From assembly GCA_030694975.1 (NCBI GenBank), contig JAUYTU010000035.1, positions 248,001-312,000 on the forward strand: a stretch of 64,000 nucleotides of DNA, in the 5' to 3' direction. Positions 43,332 through 52,687 of this stretch are shown one piece after another. How positions within the stretch are numbered: the stretch's first letter is position 1; every line of letters starts with the position of its first letter. The notes under the pieces are model-generated. The model saw nothing but the letters and a program-made list of their open reading frames with translations, did not search any database and was not told where the DNA came from. The DNA is from Erysipelotrichaceae bacterium. GTDB lineage: Bacteria; Bacillota_I; Bacilli_A; Erysipelotrichales; Erysipelotrichaceae. A program made the position numbers and the translations under genes.

Positions 43332-43918
43332 GACTCGCTCACACCTTTGGATTTCGATAAACGATACTGCTGATACAAGGGGGCGTAGTCACTTTTAATA
43401 CGATTCCAGACGATCAGACATTCATCGGAAAGTTTCTTCTTCGCGTTTTTAAAATACTCCGTTGCCAGTTCAGCGCTTTCAAGTGCGGATTCTCCTTGTT
43501 TTAAGTCGCAATACAACGCGGCCAAAGCCGTTTCAACAGTTGGATTTGTCAGAAGATCCGGATATTTACTCCGCATTTCAAAAATGAGATCGACCCCTTC
43601 CGGATAACGTTTCAATTCGCGGAAAATATCTACATTCTTTACAATGACATTGGGTAATGCGCTGGTATCCTTTTGGATGATTGCCATTCTTAACGCCTCT
43701 TGAGCAAAATCGAAGGCCTTTTGCATGATACCGGTGTTGATAAAATAAGTCGATTGATCCATCAGGTTTTTAACTGAATCCTCATTTTCCAACAGTGAAC
43801 GTGAAAACTCTGAATCAAGCTCGACCGCCAGTTTCAGCGGTTGTTTTTCACCGATTTCACTGTACCAGTCCTGCTTGATTTTGATATAGCGCTTCCCTTT
43901 GTACTCAAACTTCTCCAT
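43328..43918 (-). CDS. Helical-repeat (TPR-like) protein of unknown function
   Basis: A 196-residue soluble protein. The N-terminal 35 residues are beta-like (EKFEYKGKRYIKIKQDWYS); the remainder is helical with TPR-like spacing (AFDFAQEALRMAI, VETALAALYCDLKQGESAL). I do not recognise the family. Start 43918 is set by GGAGGATGAAA. Co-transcribed with the esterase. Confidence 0.7.
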   Translation of the reverse strand: MEKFEYKGKRYIKIKQDWYSEIGEKQPLKLAVELDSEFSRSLLENEDSVKNLMDQSTYFINTGIMQKAFDFAQEALRMAIIQKDTSALPNVIVKNVDIFRELKRYPEGVDLIFEMRSKYPDLLTNPTVETALAALYCDLKQGESALESAELATEYFKNAKKKLSDECLIVWNRIKSDYAPLYQQYRLSKSKGVSES

Positions 43919-43940
43919 TTTCATCCTCCACATTCAAACT

Positions 43941-43967
43941 AACAAAAAAAGCTTTCGCTGATTTGTT
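43941..43967 (-). terminator. Terminator-like hairpin in the leader of the esterase operon
   Basis: Minus-strand AACAAA..AGC-GAAA-GCT..TTTGTT with a T-run ends 22 bases before the first gene of the operon and after the promoter at 44020, so it may attenuate the operon. Confidence 0.4.
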
Positions 43968-44210
43968 TACAGGCATTTTTCTTTTTGAAAATAATGCAAA
44001 TAGTAGTATCTCTATCCTTATTATAAAATAGAAAAATATTAATGCAATACCAAATTAAACAGTATTCATGATTGTCCGACCATTCGATGATCTTCTTAGC
44101 CTCTTCAACGAGTATTAAGGAAAGTACACAATCGGTAAACTCATTGTATGTGCATTCAATAAAGAGTATACTTTAAGTAGATAAAACCATATCTGTTAAC
44201 CATCTTGAAA
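43968..44210. other. Intergenic stretch, AT-rich
   Basis: Holds a minus-strand -10 TATAAT at 44020-44025 for the esterase operon. From 44050 to 44210 I see no coding frame with an SD and no RNA motif that I recognise. Confidence 0.4.
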
Positions 44211-44216
44211 TAAGAC

Positions 44217-44222
44217 TATAAT
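44217..44222 (+). promoter_or_regulatory. -10 box of csbD-like gene
   Basis: Perfect TATAAT, followed by a leader whose 5' end folds into a hairpin, TACAAACC (44234-44241) with GGTTTGTA (44248-44255), upstream of AAGGAG. Confidence 0.5.
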
Positions 44223-44274
44223 TTTCTCTCATGTACAAACCCTCAGAGGTTTGTAGAAAAAGGAGTATTTAGTA

Positions 44275-44466
44275 ATGAACAAGATTAAAAATGCAAAAGA
44301 TAAAGTCGTTGGCGAAACAAAAGAAGCCATTGGAAAAGTAACCAACAATAAAGAATTAGAAATTAAAGGAAAAATCCAATCCACAATGGCTGATGTCAAT
44401 ATTAAGGGCGAAAAAATTAAAGATGATGTCAACCGTAAAGTAAATAAGGCTTTTGACAAGAAGTAA
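44275..44466 (+). CDS. CsbD-family stress protein
   Basis: A 63-residue, lysine- and glutamate-rich protein with the CsbD signature: KVVGETKEAIGKVTNNKELEIKGK near the N-terminus (KVVGETKEAIGKV here) and a second similar repeat. CsbD proteins accumulate in general stress in Bacillus under SigB; their function is unknown. AAGGAG lies nine bases upstream. A hairpin terminator follows at once. Confidence 0.88.
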   Translation: MNKIKNAKDKVVGETKEAIGKVTNNKELEIKGKIQSTMADVNIKGEKIKDDVNRKVNKAFDKK

Positions 44467-44484
44467 TCAACCCTGTTGATTTTT
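44466..44484 (+). terminator. Terminator of csbD-like gene
   Basis: ATCAAC-CCT-GTTGAT followed by TTTT, at the stop codon. Confidence 0.65.
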
Positions 44485-44675
44485 GAATTTATGTGATTAA
44501 AATCATACTGAAAATATAGCTGAGTTTGAGATGGCAACAATATAAATGGTTATCGGTTTTATCAGTTAAACATGTAGATTAATACCAGGGTATCTTGGTA
44601 CGTTGAATATCTTGAAATTAATTCAAGCATATTATCAACATCTTTTTTGGAATTTCACAGAAAGGAGATGTTATT

Positions 44676-44750
44676 ATGCGTGGAGGCTTAGGAATAGTAG
44701 GTACAATTCTAGTCATTTTGTTGATTTTGTGGTTATTAAAAATTATTTAA
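44676..44750 (+). CDS. 24-residue hydrophobic membrane peptide
   Basis: The frame reads MRGGLGIVGTILVILLILWL followed by LKII and a stop. It is one membrane helix with a short positively charged start. A strong SD AAAGGAGATG lies seven bases upstream, which makes it a likely real gene. It resembles the tiny lmo0937/DUF5670-type membrane proteins found near general stress genes. GGGTAT at 44588-44593 recalls a SigB -10 element, but the nearest GTTAAA is 17 bp upstream, too far for a good site. Confidence 0.55.
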   Translation: MRGGLGIVGTILVILLILWLLKII

Positions 44751-44798
44751 CCTTTGATCAGTACTGAAGTTTGATATTTGTTTAAATGTTCTAGAACC

Positions 44799-44831
44799 AA
44801 AAAAGACTCGAGTCAACCTCAAGTCTTTTTT
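44799..44831. terminator. Bidirectional terminator, small membrane gene/buk
   Basis: AAAAAAGACT pairs with AGTCTTTTTT around a 13-base loop; T-runs exist on both strands and the buk stop is three bases away. Confidence 0.8.
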
Positions 44832-44833
44832 GT

Positions 44834-45898
44834 TTAATTATACGATTGAACTTCCTCTTCTTTATTCAAAAACCGGATGGCCCCCATCGCCAATGCCGCA
44901 AGTTCATCTTCTCCCGGATAAACTTTTACTTTTGCGATCCACTCCACGCGCTCGCTCAGCGTTTTGGTTATATACTCATTATATGCCAATCCGCCGGTAA
45001 GCAGAATCTGATCGATTTTGCCCTCCAATACGGTAGCCATAGCGCCGATTTCCTTAGCGATCTGATAAACCATGGCATCGATCACTCGTTTGGCCTCATC
45101 ATCCTGTTGCGCCTGTTGCATGATTTGCTGAACATTGTTGGATCCCAGATAGGAGACCAAGCCGCCACCGCCAACCAACAGTTTACGAACCTGGTTGGTG
45201 TCTCCGCGAAATTCCTCAACCAAATCCAAAACCGCAAAACAACTTAATCCTCCGCTGCGCTCGGGTGAGAAAGGTCCTTCCCCGTCAAGCGCATTATTGA
45301 CATCGATGACCTGACCTTTGCGGTGAGCACCGATGGAAATACCGCCACCCATATGCGTGACGATCAGATTCAGTTTAGAAACATCTTCGCCGATTTCCTT
45401 GGCATACTGCCGAGCGATTTGCTTTTGATTGAGCGCATGGAAAACACTGCGCCGAGAAACCGACTTTATTCCTGAGTAACGGGCCAACACACAAAGATCG
45501 TCTGTTACCGGAGCATCAACGAATATCACCGGTTTCTGGTACTTTTCACCCCAGTAATAACCGATACAGTTTCCCACATTGGTCACATGAGACCCATATT
45601 TTTCGGCTAAGATATCATCGATGACTTCTTTGGAAACCCAATAAGTTCCACCGGGTAACGGCTTAACGACGCCACCACGCACACATATACAATCCAGCGA
45701 TTCAAAAGAGATGTTATCATCTCGCATCCATTTTTCGATGGCCTCACGACGGAAATCCTGTTGATCGAGCACTTTATGAAAAGAAGCGATTTCGGAAGAG
45801 GTATGGCGGATGGTCGTTGATGCAACCATGACTTCACCTTCAAATATCGCTGCTTTGGATGATGTCGACCCCAGATTCATTACAAGTATTTTAAACAT
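44834..45898 (-). CDS. buk: Butyrate kinase
   Basis: Acetokinase-family enzyme that turns butyryl-phosphate and ADP into butyrate and ATP. Signatures are LVMNLGSTSSKAAIFE, THMGGGISIGAHRKGQVID and ILLTGGLAYNE. The 354-residue length and the DVNNALDGEGPFSPERSGGL block favour butyrate (or branched-chain acid) kinase over acetate kinase, which is longer. No phosphotransbutyrylase gene is nearby. Start 45898 follows GGGAGG; upstream in-frame codons lie in the promoter. Confidence 0.9.
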   Translation of the reverse strand: MFKILVMNLGSTSSKAAIFEGEVMVASTTIRHTSSEIASFHKVLDQQDFRREAIEKWMRDDNISFESLDCICVRGGVVKPLPGGTYWVSKEVIDDILAEKYGSHVTNVGNCIGYYWGEKYQKPVIFVDAPVTDDLCVLARYSGIKSVSRRSVFHALNQKQIARQYAKEIGEDVSKLNLIVTHMGGGISIGAHRKGQVIDVNNALDGEGPFSPERSGGLSCFAVLDLVEEFRGDTNQVRKLLVGGGGLVSYLGSNNVQQIMQQAQQDDEAKRVIDAMVYQIAKEIGAMATVLEGKIDQILLTGGLAYNEYITKTLSERVEWIAKVKVYPGEDELAALAMGAIRFLNKEEEVQSYN

Positions 45899-45923
45899 AA
45901 GTATCCTCCCTGCTTGTACTTTT

Positions 45924-45932
45924 ATTTTATCA
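45924..45932 (-). promoter_or_regulatory. Extended -10 promoter of buk
   Basis: Minus-strand TGA-TAAAAT directly after the pflA terminator, 25 bases before the buk start. Confidence 0.5.
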
Positions 45933-45933
45933 C

Positions 45934-45957
45934 AAAAAAGGATGGTTATTGCCATCC
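45934..45957 (-). terminator. Terminator of pflB-pflA
   Basis: Minus-strand GGATGG/CCATCC followed by six T residues; the pflA stop lies in the loop. Confidence 0.85.
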
Positions 45958-46674
45958 GAGTTGTTGATTCAAATAATCTTGTAGATACGTACAATAGTCT
46001 TTATCCATGCCATCGACATCCTTGAGCGGATTTTCAATGCCAAGTTTCTCATATTTGACATTGCCCAAGGTATGATAAGGAAGAAGTTCAACTTTTTCGA
46101 CATACTTGAGCCCTTTTATTTTCAATGCCAATTTGTCCATGTGTTCGAGGGTATCGTTCTCCCCAGGGACAATGACATAGCGGACCCACATGTTGACCCC
46201 TTTTTTCTGAGCAATTTCAAGAAACAGTGGCGAAGAGGATTCCCTGATTTTTGTCATCCGTTCAAACGACGGTGCATCGACGCCTTTAAAATCCAACAAG
46301 ATCAAATCGGTGTGATCCAGGATCTCCTCAAAGTACATCGGGTTACCAACACCCGCGGTATCAAGGGTCACATGAATACCGTCCGCCTTGCATAGTTTCA
46401 TAATCTCAAGCAAAAATGCGGACTGAAATAACGGTTCACCACCACAAAAGGTAACACCTCCGTCATCTTTGAAATACGGCTTAAAACGGCGGATCTTGTC
46501 AAAAAGTTCTTTGGGTGTGGTTGAAACACCGTTGGTCGGCTCCCACATATCCGGATTATGACAGTACAGGCATCGCAACGTACAGCCCGATAAAAAGACG
46601 ACCGTGCGGATGCCGGGACCATCCGCCGTTGCGAATGATTCGATTTTTGAAATATAACCTTTAAATTGACTCAT
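45946..46674 (-). CDS. pflA: Pyruvate formate-lyase activating enzyme
   Basis: Radical SAM enzyme that installs the glycyl radical on PflB. The cluster motif is CTLRCLYC in [16 protein letters not shown], preceded by [14 protein letters not shown]. The 242-residue length fits. The start at 46674 overlaps pflB by 14 bases, has only a weak SD and is probably translated by coupling. Confidence 0.95.
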   Translation of the reverse strand: MSQFKGYISKIESFATADGPGIRTVVFLSGCTLRCLYCHNPDMWEPTNGVSTTPKELFDKIRRFKPYFKDDGGVTFCGGEPLFQSAFLLEIMKLCKADGIHVTLDTAGVGNPMYFEEILDHTDLILLDFKGVDAPSFERMTKIRESSSPLFLEIAQKKGVNMWVRYVIVPGENDTLEHMDKLALKIKGLKYVEKVELLPYHTLGNVKYEKLGIENPLKDVDGMDKDYCTYLQDYLNQQLGWQ

Positions 46675-48886
46675 GGAAGGTGCGGGCGATGACTTCGCGC
46701 TTTTGCGCATCCGTCAAGCGGGCAAAGTGAACCGCGTATCCCGATACACGGATCGTTAAGTGCGGATATTTATCCGGATGTTCCATCGCATCGATCAGTT
46801 TGGCACGATCAAGCACGTTCACATTGAGATGGTGAGCGTCCTGACCGAAGTAACCATCCAGAACACTGACCGTGTTGACGATTTGATCGACGCGTTCTTT
46901 GCCTAAGGCTGCCGGAACAATGGAGAACGTATTGGAAATACCATCCATGCAATCATCGTACGGAAGTTTGGCGACGGAATTTAAGGAAGCCAAAGCCCCA
47001 GAGACGTCGCGTCCGTGCATTGGATTGGCACCCGGCGCAAAGGCTTCACCTTTTTTACGTCCATCCGGTGTCGACCCGGTTTTCTTACCATAAACCACAT
47101 TGGAAGTAATGGTTAATACCGAGAGCGTGTGTTGCGCATCACGAATGAGCGGATGACGCTTGAGATAGGTGCTGAAACGGTTAAGAATATCCACGGCCAG
47201 CGCATCGACGCGATCATCATCATTGCCAAAGCAAGGAAAGTCGCCTTCGATTTCAAAGTCGGTTGCGATTCCCTGTTCATCGCGAATCGGTTTGACCTTC
47301 GCATATTTGATGGCACTGAGTGAATCGGCGACCACCGATAACCCTGCAACCCCAAAGGCCATTAATCGTTGAACCACTGTATCGTGTAGTGCCATCAGAC
47401 TCTTCTCGTAGGCATATTTATCGTGCATATAATGAATGACGTTCATCGTATCGACATACAGTTTAGCCGTGCGTTGCATGATAGCGTCGAAAGATGCCAT
47501 CACTTTATCAAAATCCAACACTTCATCGTTCATTGTTTCGACGTTGTCAAACATTTGTTTTCCGTCTATTTCATCCACGCCGCCATTGATTGACAAAAGC
47601 AAGGCCTTACCTAAATTGGTTCGTGCACCAAAATATTGCATTTGCTTGCCAATGCCCATCGCCGAAACACAGCAGGCAATCCCATAGTCCTGACTGAACA
47701 GCGGACGCATGATATCATCATTCTCATATTGAATCGCACCTGTCTCAATTGACATTTTGGCGCAATAACGTTTAAAGGTTTCCGGCAGATGTCGCGACCA
47801 GAGGATGGTCATGTTGGGTTCCGGTGCTGAACCTAAATTGGTTAACGTATGCAAATAGCGGAAGGAATTTTTGGTAACCAATGACTTGCCACTACCACTC
47901 ATTCCGCCGATGGACTCAGTGACCCAGGTCGGATCACCAGCGAACAGCTCATCGTATTCCGGCGTGCGTAAGTGTCGTACCAAGCGCAGTTTCATGATGA
48001 ATTGATCCATCATTTCCTGTGCGTCAGCTTCGTTAATCAAGCCTTCATTCAAATCTTTTTCAATGTAAATATCCAAAAATGTCGAGGTACGACCCAATGA
48101 CATTGCTGCGCCATTGTTTTCTTTGACAGCCGCCAAATAAGCAAAGTATAACCACTGCACCGCTTCCTTGGCGTTGGTGGCGGGTTGGGAAATATCATAT
48201 CCATAGCCCAATGCCATTGCCTTGATATCTTCCAGTGCGCGGATTTGTTCACTGACTTCTTCGCGCAGCTGAATATTGCTTAAATCATCAAATTCAATCT
48301 CGTTTAAGTCTGCTTTTTTTGCTTGAATCAATCGATCAACCCCATAAAGGGCGACCCGGCGGTAATCACCGATGATTCGTCCACGACCATAAGCATCGGG
48401 TAATCCGGTCAACAGTCCGGTTGAACGGGCATTGCGCATATCTTTGGTATAGGCATCGAAAACCCCTTGATTATGGGTTTTGTGCCACTTTTCAAAAGCC
48501 AGATTTAAGACGGGCGGTAATTCTCTTCCATAGGTATGTAAAATGGACTCGACCAAGCGAATGCCACCGTACGGATTGATCACGCGTTTGAGTGGCGCAT
48601 CACTTTGAAGTCCGACAATGACTTCATCTTCTTGAATGATATATCCAGGGTTAAAGTTATTGACTCCGGAAATGTTTTCCATATCAATATCCAATACACC
48701 CAATTTGATTTCCTGTGATAACAGATCCACCGATTTATCCCATAAGCGCTGAGTCTTATCACTGATCGGTGCTAAAAAATCTTCATCACCATCATACGAT
48801 GTTACGTTCGATTCGATAAAATTTTCGACATCGATCAAATCTTTCCAGATGCCGTCATTAAATTTCTGCCATGTTTTCATATTCAT
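46661..48886 (-). CDS. pflB: Pyruvate formate-lyase
   Basis: Glycyl-radical enzyme that splits pyruvate with CoA into acetyl-CoA and formate under anaerobiosis. The active-site Cys pair is in [16 protein letters not shown] and the radical glycine in [13 protein letters not shown] near the C-terminus. 741 residues. SD CAGGAGG. Two regulatory sites lie upstream, and the gene is paired with pflA. Confidence 0.97.
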   Translation of the reverse strand: MNMKTWQKFNDGIWKDLIDVENFIESNVTSYDGDEDFLAPISDKTQRLWDKSVDLLSQEIKLGVLDIDMENISGVNNFNPGYIIQEDEVIVGLQSDAPLKRVINPYGGIRLVESILHTYGRELPPVLNLAFEKWHKTHNQGVFDAYTKDMRNARSTGLLTGLPDAYGRGRIIGDYRRVALYGVDRLIQAKKADLNEIEFDDLSNIQLREEVSEQIRALEDIKAMALGYGYDISQPATNAKEAVQWLYFAYLAAVKENNGAAMSLGRTSTFLDIYIEKDLNEGLINEADAQEMMDQFIMKLRLVRHLRTPEYDELFAGDPTWVTESIGGMSGSGKSLVTKNSFRYLHTLTNLGSAPEPNMTILWSRHLPETFKRYCAKMSIETGAIQYENDDIMRPLFSQDYGIACCVSAMGIGKQMQYFGARTNLGKALLLSINGGVDEIDGKQMFDNVETMNDEVLDFDKVMASFDAIMQRTAKLYVDTMNVIHYMHDKYAYEKSLMALHDTVVQRLMAFGVAGLSVVADSLSAIKYAKVKPIRDEQGIATDFEIEGDFPCFGNDDDRVDALAVDILNRFSTYLKRHPLIRDAQHTLSVLTITSNVVYGKKTGSTPDGRKKGEAFAPGANPMHGRDVSGALASLNSVAKLPYDDCMDGISNTFSIVPAALGKERVDQIVNTVSVLDGYFGQDAHHLNVNVLDRAKLIDAMEHPDKYPHLTIRVSGYAVHFARLTDAQKREVIARTFHESI

Positions 48887-48945
48887 TCCTCCTGAGCAAT
48901 TTTAGTGTATCAGATATCACGCGTATCTGTAATGGTTTTGATTTT

Positions 48946-48960
48946 TGATAGCGTTTACAA
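48946..48960 (-). promoter_or_regulatory. cre (CcpA) site upstream of pflB
   Basis: Minus-strand TTGTAAACGCTATCA satisfies every fixed position of the Gram-positive cre consensus WTGNAANCGNWNNCW. It lies 60 bases upstream of pflB, consistent with carbon-source control. Confidence 0.6.
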
Positions 48961-48978
48961 TGAAAAATTTCTTCTTAA

Positions 48979-48996
48979 TTGTGATTTGTGTCACAA
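48979..48996 (-). promoter_or_regulatory. Rex or Fnr/Crp-type operator upstream of pflB
   Basis: TTGTGA-TTTGTG-TCACAA is a perfect 6-bp inverted repeat with a 6-bp spacer. It fits the Rex consensus (NADH/NAD sensing) and equally the TGTGA-N6-TCACA site of Fnr/Crp proteins. It is about 93 bases upstream of the pflB start. Confidence 0.6.
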
Positions 48997-49020
48997 AAAA
49001 ACCCATCGGTTGGATGGGTT
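48995..49020 (-). terminator. Terminator downstream of rpiR-type gene
   Basis: Minus-strand AACCCATC/GATGGGTT with a 5-base loop and a T-run. It ends the minus-strand transcript from 49155, leaving 135 bases of untranslated tail in which I see nothing else. Confidence 0.75.
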
Positions 49021-49154
49021 GGATTCAAGGCGTCAAGGTTGCACAATTTAAACGAGGATACTATGGATCATTAACTTTCGGATAAATACAATGATGCCTG
49101 TCATCATACCTTGATTATACATCAATCGTCGTAACACTTGAATCAATTGACTCT

Positions 49155-50021
49155 TTATTGACCCGTACGGTCATGCCAGCCGCGCGAACGGTTATATTGC
49201 CTTAATAAGTTAAAATCGGATACATTGATGTGTTTGGTATAAAAGTCCAGATTGCTTTTAAAAAGTGCCAGAACGACCAAATCGATGACAAACATCTGTG
49301 AGATCCTTAGCCGTAAAACGTTGAGTCTCTCGTTTGTGCTGTATATCACCGTATGCAATGAAACCGTGGAAGCTTCACCCAACGTATTCTTACGGGGATC
49401 GGTAATGCCCAAAATCGGAACGTTTAACTGTTTACAGGCATTGACCGCCATTTTGATTTCATCGGTTTCCCCGGATTCGGAAATAATCACGACCACATCC
49501 TTTTCAGTACATTGGGTAATCTGATAGAGGGCTGTGTGAACATCATAACTGTGATTGACCATCATGTTGTAGCGTATCAGATGGGTAGCAAAATATTCGC
49601 ACATATTGGATGATCCGCCAACCGCGAAAAAGACGATGCGTCCGGCTTCTTTTAAAAGTTTCACTGCATCATCCAATTGTTCTGGTAAATGCTCAGTCAT
49701 CGTCATTTTTAGCACATCGGTATACTGACTGAACAATCGCTGCATGGTGATTTCGGTGTCTTCATTGGAAAGGATGTCAACATCGATTTCGGATGGAGTC
49801 TGACTGGAAACACTGATTTCCGCAAGGAAAGCCCGAAAACTGCTGTATCCAAGTTTCTGCGTAAACCGTATGATGGTCGATTGTGAGATATCCAACTGCT
49901 TCCCCAACAGGCTGGACGTCATGATTTTCGGATCGATGGGATTGTTGCGAATGTACTCGATAATTTTTAACTCAGATTTTGAGCAACGTTGAATCATCGA
50001 TCGAATTTTGGCTTGTAACAT
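49155..50021 (-). CDS. RpiR-family transcriptional regulator (HTH + SIS)
   Basis: A 288-residue regulator. The N-terminal HTH_6 domain shows SKSELKIIEYI and ISQSTIIRFTQKLGYSSFRAF; the C-terminal SIS domain (about 130-260) has FFAVGGSSNMCEYFATHL and VVIISESGETDEIKMAV. RpiR proteins sense phosphosugars and control sugar catabolism. Start 50021 follows GGAGTGATATT. It is divergent from the serpin operon, so regulation of either neighbour is possible but unproven. Confidence 0.9.
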   Translation of the reverse strand: MLQAKIRSMIQRCSKSELKIIEYIRNNPIDPKIMTSSLLGKQLDISQSTIIRFTQKLGYSSFRAFLAEISVSSQTPSEIDVDILSNEDTEITMQRLFSQYTDVLKMTMTEHLPEQLDDAVKLLKEAGRIVFFAVGGSSNMCEYFATHLIRYNMMVNHSYDVHTALYQITQCTEKDVVVIISESGETDEIKMAVNACKQLNVPILGITDPRKNTLGEASTVSLHTVIYSTNERLNVLRLRISQMFVIDLVVLALFKSNLDFYTKHINVSDFNLLRQYNRSRGWHDRTGQ

Positions 50022-50040
50022 AATATCACTCCTTTCAACT

Positions 50041-50046
50041 ATTATA
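50041..50046 (-). promoter_or_regulatory. -10 box of rpiR-type gene
   Basis: Perfect minus-strand TATAAT 20 bases upstream of the regulator start; no good -35 was found. Confidence 0.45.
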
Positions 50047-50102
50047 CAGTATGAACGCATATTTTATGCATAAAATGAATAAATTAGTAATGATTTTCAT
50101 TG

Positions 50103-50132
50103 TGCATGTTATTCCGTTATTTGTGCATGTTA
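50103..50132 (+). promoter_or_regulatory. Direct-repeat operator upstream of serpin operon
   Basis: Two identical TGCATGTTA boxes at 50103-50111 and 50124-50132, 21 bp apart (identity extends to TTGTGCATGTTA). The second ends 33 bp before the serpin -10 box. The same arrangement occurs before the third serpin. Confidence 0.6.
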
Positions 50133-50162
50133 CCAAGCATTCTTATGCGATGTAAATTTCAA

Positions 50163-50171
50163 TGATATAAT
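50163..50171 (+). promoter_or_regulatory. Extended -10 promoter of serpin operon
   Basis: TGA-TATAAT; the -35 region TTATGC is poor, suggesting need for an activator. Confidence 0.55.
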
Positions 50172-50192
50172 GTTTTTACAAGGAGGAACTCT

Positions 50193-51425
50193 ATGAAAAA
50201 ATCATTCCTCATCCTTTTTACCGTGATCATGATTGCCGGTTGTTCGACCAAAGCTGTCTTTATCCCCCTGTCCGATTCGCCGGGGTATTTGACCGATAAA
50301 GACAAAGTCACGCAGCTTAGTCCTGATGTTGCCAATGCGAACAATCAATTGGCCATTGATATGATTAACATTCTCAAAAAGACGGAAGACAATGTCTTCA
50401 TCTCCCCTTCCAGCATGATGATTGCTTTAGGCATGACGCTTAATGGAGCGTCAAATAATACGTTAAAAGAAATGGTCGATACGTTGCATATGGCCGATGT
50501 TTCATTGGAAGAATTCAACGACGGACTGCGTGCGATGCAGCTGGTATTGCTAAACCGTCAGGAATCTACCTTAAATATGACCAATTCCATTTGGATTCGT
50601 GATACTTTCGAAGAGCGCGTGCTACCCTCATTTATTCAACGCAACAAACAGTATTACGGTGCGATGGTGGCAGTTGGGGATTTTAACGATCCGCAATTAA
50701 CCAAAGATATCAATACGTGGGTTTCGGATGCGACCAACAAACGCATACCTACCGCTATTGATGAACCCATCGATCCCAATACGGTCATGTTTTTGATTAA
50801 TACGCTCTACTTTAAAGCCGATTGGAAAACGGAGTTTGACAAAGCGGAAACTCGCAAACAGATGTTTTATGGGTTGGCCAATAAAGAAGTTGATATGATG
50901 TCTGCGCTGTTGACCACGGGTTACACCCAGGTTGATGGCAAGCAAGTGGTGCTTTTGCCTTATAAAGATCCGGAATTGACGATGATGGTCATCATGGATG
51001 ATGAAGATGGCAATTACACGGTTGAAGAGTTGATTCAATGGGCTCAGCAGGCACAGGAAAATCCAAAAAGTGTATTGCTGAACTTACCGAAAGTGCAGAT
51101 TGAAACGAAGGTGGATGGCAAGAAACTGCTTCAACAATTGGGGATGGTTGATGCCTTTGAACCTTATATCGCGGATTTTACGGAAATGGCTCAAGATGCG
51201 CTGTTGACCGGATTGCATATTGCTGCTGTGACACAGAAGACTTTCTTGGCTATCGGTGAAAAAGGCACGGAAGCTGCCGCCATGACCAAAGTGGAGATGC
51301 GTGATGAATCTGCGCAAATGGGCGATGTTGAGATGGTCGTTGACCGTCCCTTCACCATCGTCATCCTCGATACCCAACATTCATTGATTTCGTTTATGGG
51401 TTATATTCAAAACCCACAGCCGTAA
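50193..51425 (+). CDS. Lipoprotein serpin 1 (predicted P1 Glu)
   Basis: A 410-residue serine-protease inhibitor of the serpin fold, exported and lipid-anchored: signal peptide with lipobox MIAGC, Cys17. Serpin landmarks include NVFISPSSMMIALGMTLNGA, NSIWI, FLINTLYFKADWKTEF and the C-terminal DRPFTIVI. The hinge EKGTEAAAMT has small residues at P12-P10 and Thr at P14, as in inhibitory serpins. Counting 17 from the hinge Glu puts P1-P1' at Glu372-Ser373. Such serpins trap proteases by loop insertion; the target is unknown. SD AAGGAGG. First of two genes in an operon. Confidence 0.93.
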   Translation: MKKSFLILFTVIMIAGCSTKAVFIPLSDSPGYLTDKDKVTQLSPDVANANNQLAIDMINILKKTEDNVFISPSSMMIALGMTLNGASNNTLKEMVDTLHMADVSLEEFNDGLRAMQLVLLNRQESTLNMTNSIWIRDTFEERVLPSFIQRNKQYYGAMVAVGDFNDPQLTKDINTWVSDATNKRIPTAIDEPIDPNTVMFLINTLYFKADWKTEFDKAETRKQMFYGLANKEVDMMSALLTTGYTQVDGKQVVLLPYKDPELTMMVIMDDEDGNYTVEELIQWAQQAQENPKSVLLNLPKVQIETKVDGKKLLQQLGMVDAFEPYIADFTEMAQDALLTGLHIAAVTQKTFLAIGEKGTEAAAMTKVEMRDESAQMGDVEMVVDRPFTIVILDTQHSLISFMGYIQNPQP

Positions 51426-51436
51426 CAGGAGGTTCT

Positions 51437-52687
51437 ATGAAAAAAATCATGATAGGTTTGTTCGCTGTTGCCCTGAGTGCTTGCACGACGGCTTCTGCGA
51501 TGAATGTATTAAGCCAATCGGAGGGTCATCTGAACCTTCAGGAAGAAGTGACTCGACTGGATGAATTGTGGTTGAAAAACTATAATGAATTTGCCTTCGA
51601 CTTGCATCAACAACTCTCAAATGAAAAAGAAAGCACCTTTTTCTCCCCTGCCAGTATTTTGTTGGCGTTGGGGATGACGGCTCAAGGGGCCGATCAAGAA
51701 ACGCTGAGTCAGATGTTGGCCGCTTTCAATATGGACAATGTCGATCAACTTGAATTTGCCAATCAGATGAAACAGTTTCAACTGCGATTATTGAGTTACA
51801 AATCCAACACGCTCAATCTTGGTAATTCAATTTGGATGCGTGAAGGCTTTGATGAATTTGTTCGCGATGACTTTCTGAAGGTTAATAAAGATTACTACGG
51901 AGCTTTTATTGCGGCGTTGGATTTCAATGATTCGGCGTCCTCAAAAACGATTAACCGTTGGGTCAAAGAGAATACCTACGGACTCATCGATAAAATCGTT
52001 GAAGATGATATCAATCCGCTGACAGTCATGTTTTTAATCAATACTGTTTATTTCAAAGCGGAGTGGATGAAAACTTTTGACAAGAATTTAACGCGTGATG
52101 AAACGTTCTATGCTAAAACTCAGAAATCCGTGAAGTTTATGAATCAAGACGGAAATTTCCCGTATGTGGAAACGGCTGATTATCAGGCCATTATGCTGCC
52201 TTATAAAGAATTTGAATCGTCGATGATTATCTTTTTGCCAAAAGAAGGCAAAGATATTGCTTTGACGGCGCAGCTTTACAACGAGATTTTCAGTGACATG
52301 AGCCGACAGATTGTAAGTGCTACGCAAAGTAAATTGATTCGCTTGTCCTTGCCGAAGATGGAACTGTCCACAGAGATCAAACTGGTCGATACCCTAAATA
52401 TGTTGGGAATGACGAATGCCTTTAATGCACAGAAGGCCGATTTCTCAAAGATGAGTTCGACGGCCTTGCAAGATCAGTTGCATATTGCCAATGTCCTTCA
52501 TAAAGCGGTCTTAAAAGTCGATGAAAAAGGCACGGAAGCTGCCGCTGCCACTTCTGTAGAAATGGGCGTGACTTCCATGCCGATTCTTGATGCATCCATG
52601 ATTGTAAACCGACCGTTCACCTTGGTTTTAGCCGATGCGACCGGAGCGGTGATCTTTATGGGCGATGTCTTGGATCCTCAACCGTAG
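51437..52687 (+). CDS. Lipoprotein serpin 2 (predicted P1 Thr)
   Basis: A 416-residue serpin with lipobox ALSAC (Cys16). Landmarks are STFFSPASILLALGMTAQGA, NSIWM, FLINTVYFKAEW and NRPFTLVL. The hinge EKGTEAAAAT is a perfect inhibitory sequence. By the same count P1-P1' is Thr379-Ser380, preceded by Gly-Val, which might suit an elastase-like protease. It starts 11 bases after serpin 1 (SD CAGGAGG) and shares its promoter. A paralogue from tandem duplication. Confidence 0.93.
   Translation: MKKIMIGLFAVALSACTTASAMNVLSQSEGHLNLQEEVTRLDELWLKNYNEFAFDLHQQLSNEKESTFFSPASILLALGMTAQGADQETLSQMLAAFNMDNVDQLEFANQMKQFQLRLLSYKSNTLNLGNSIWMREGFDEFVRDDFLKVNKDYYGAFIAALDFNDSASSKTINRWVKENTYGLIDKIVEDDINPLTVMFLINTVYFKAEWMKTFDKNLTRDETFYAKTQKSVKFMNQDGNFPYVETADYQAIMLPYKEFESSMIIFLPKEGKDIALTAQLYNEIFSDMSRQIVSATQSKLIRLSLPKMELSTEIKLVDTLNMLGMTNAFNAQKADFSKMSSTALQDQLHIANVLHKAVLKVDEKGTEAAAATSVEMGVTSMPILDASMIVNRPFTLVLADATGAVIFMGDVLDPQP

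Noticed and set aside
44565-44593. SigB-type promoter GTTAAA/GGGTAT before the 24-residue peptide
   Set aside because: The spacing of 17 bp is too long for SigB sites (about 12-15), so it is not listed as a feature.
44834-45898. Acetate kinase
   Set aside because: Length of 354 and the sequence blocks fit butyrate kinase better.
49155-50021. RpiR regulator as the protein that binds the serpin direct repeats
   Set aside because: The boxes recur at serpin 3, far from rpiR, and RpiR proteins normally bind inverted repeats; kept only as a weak possibility.
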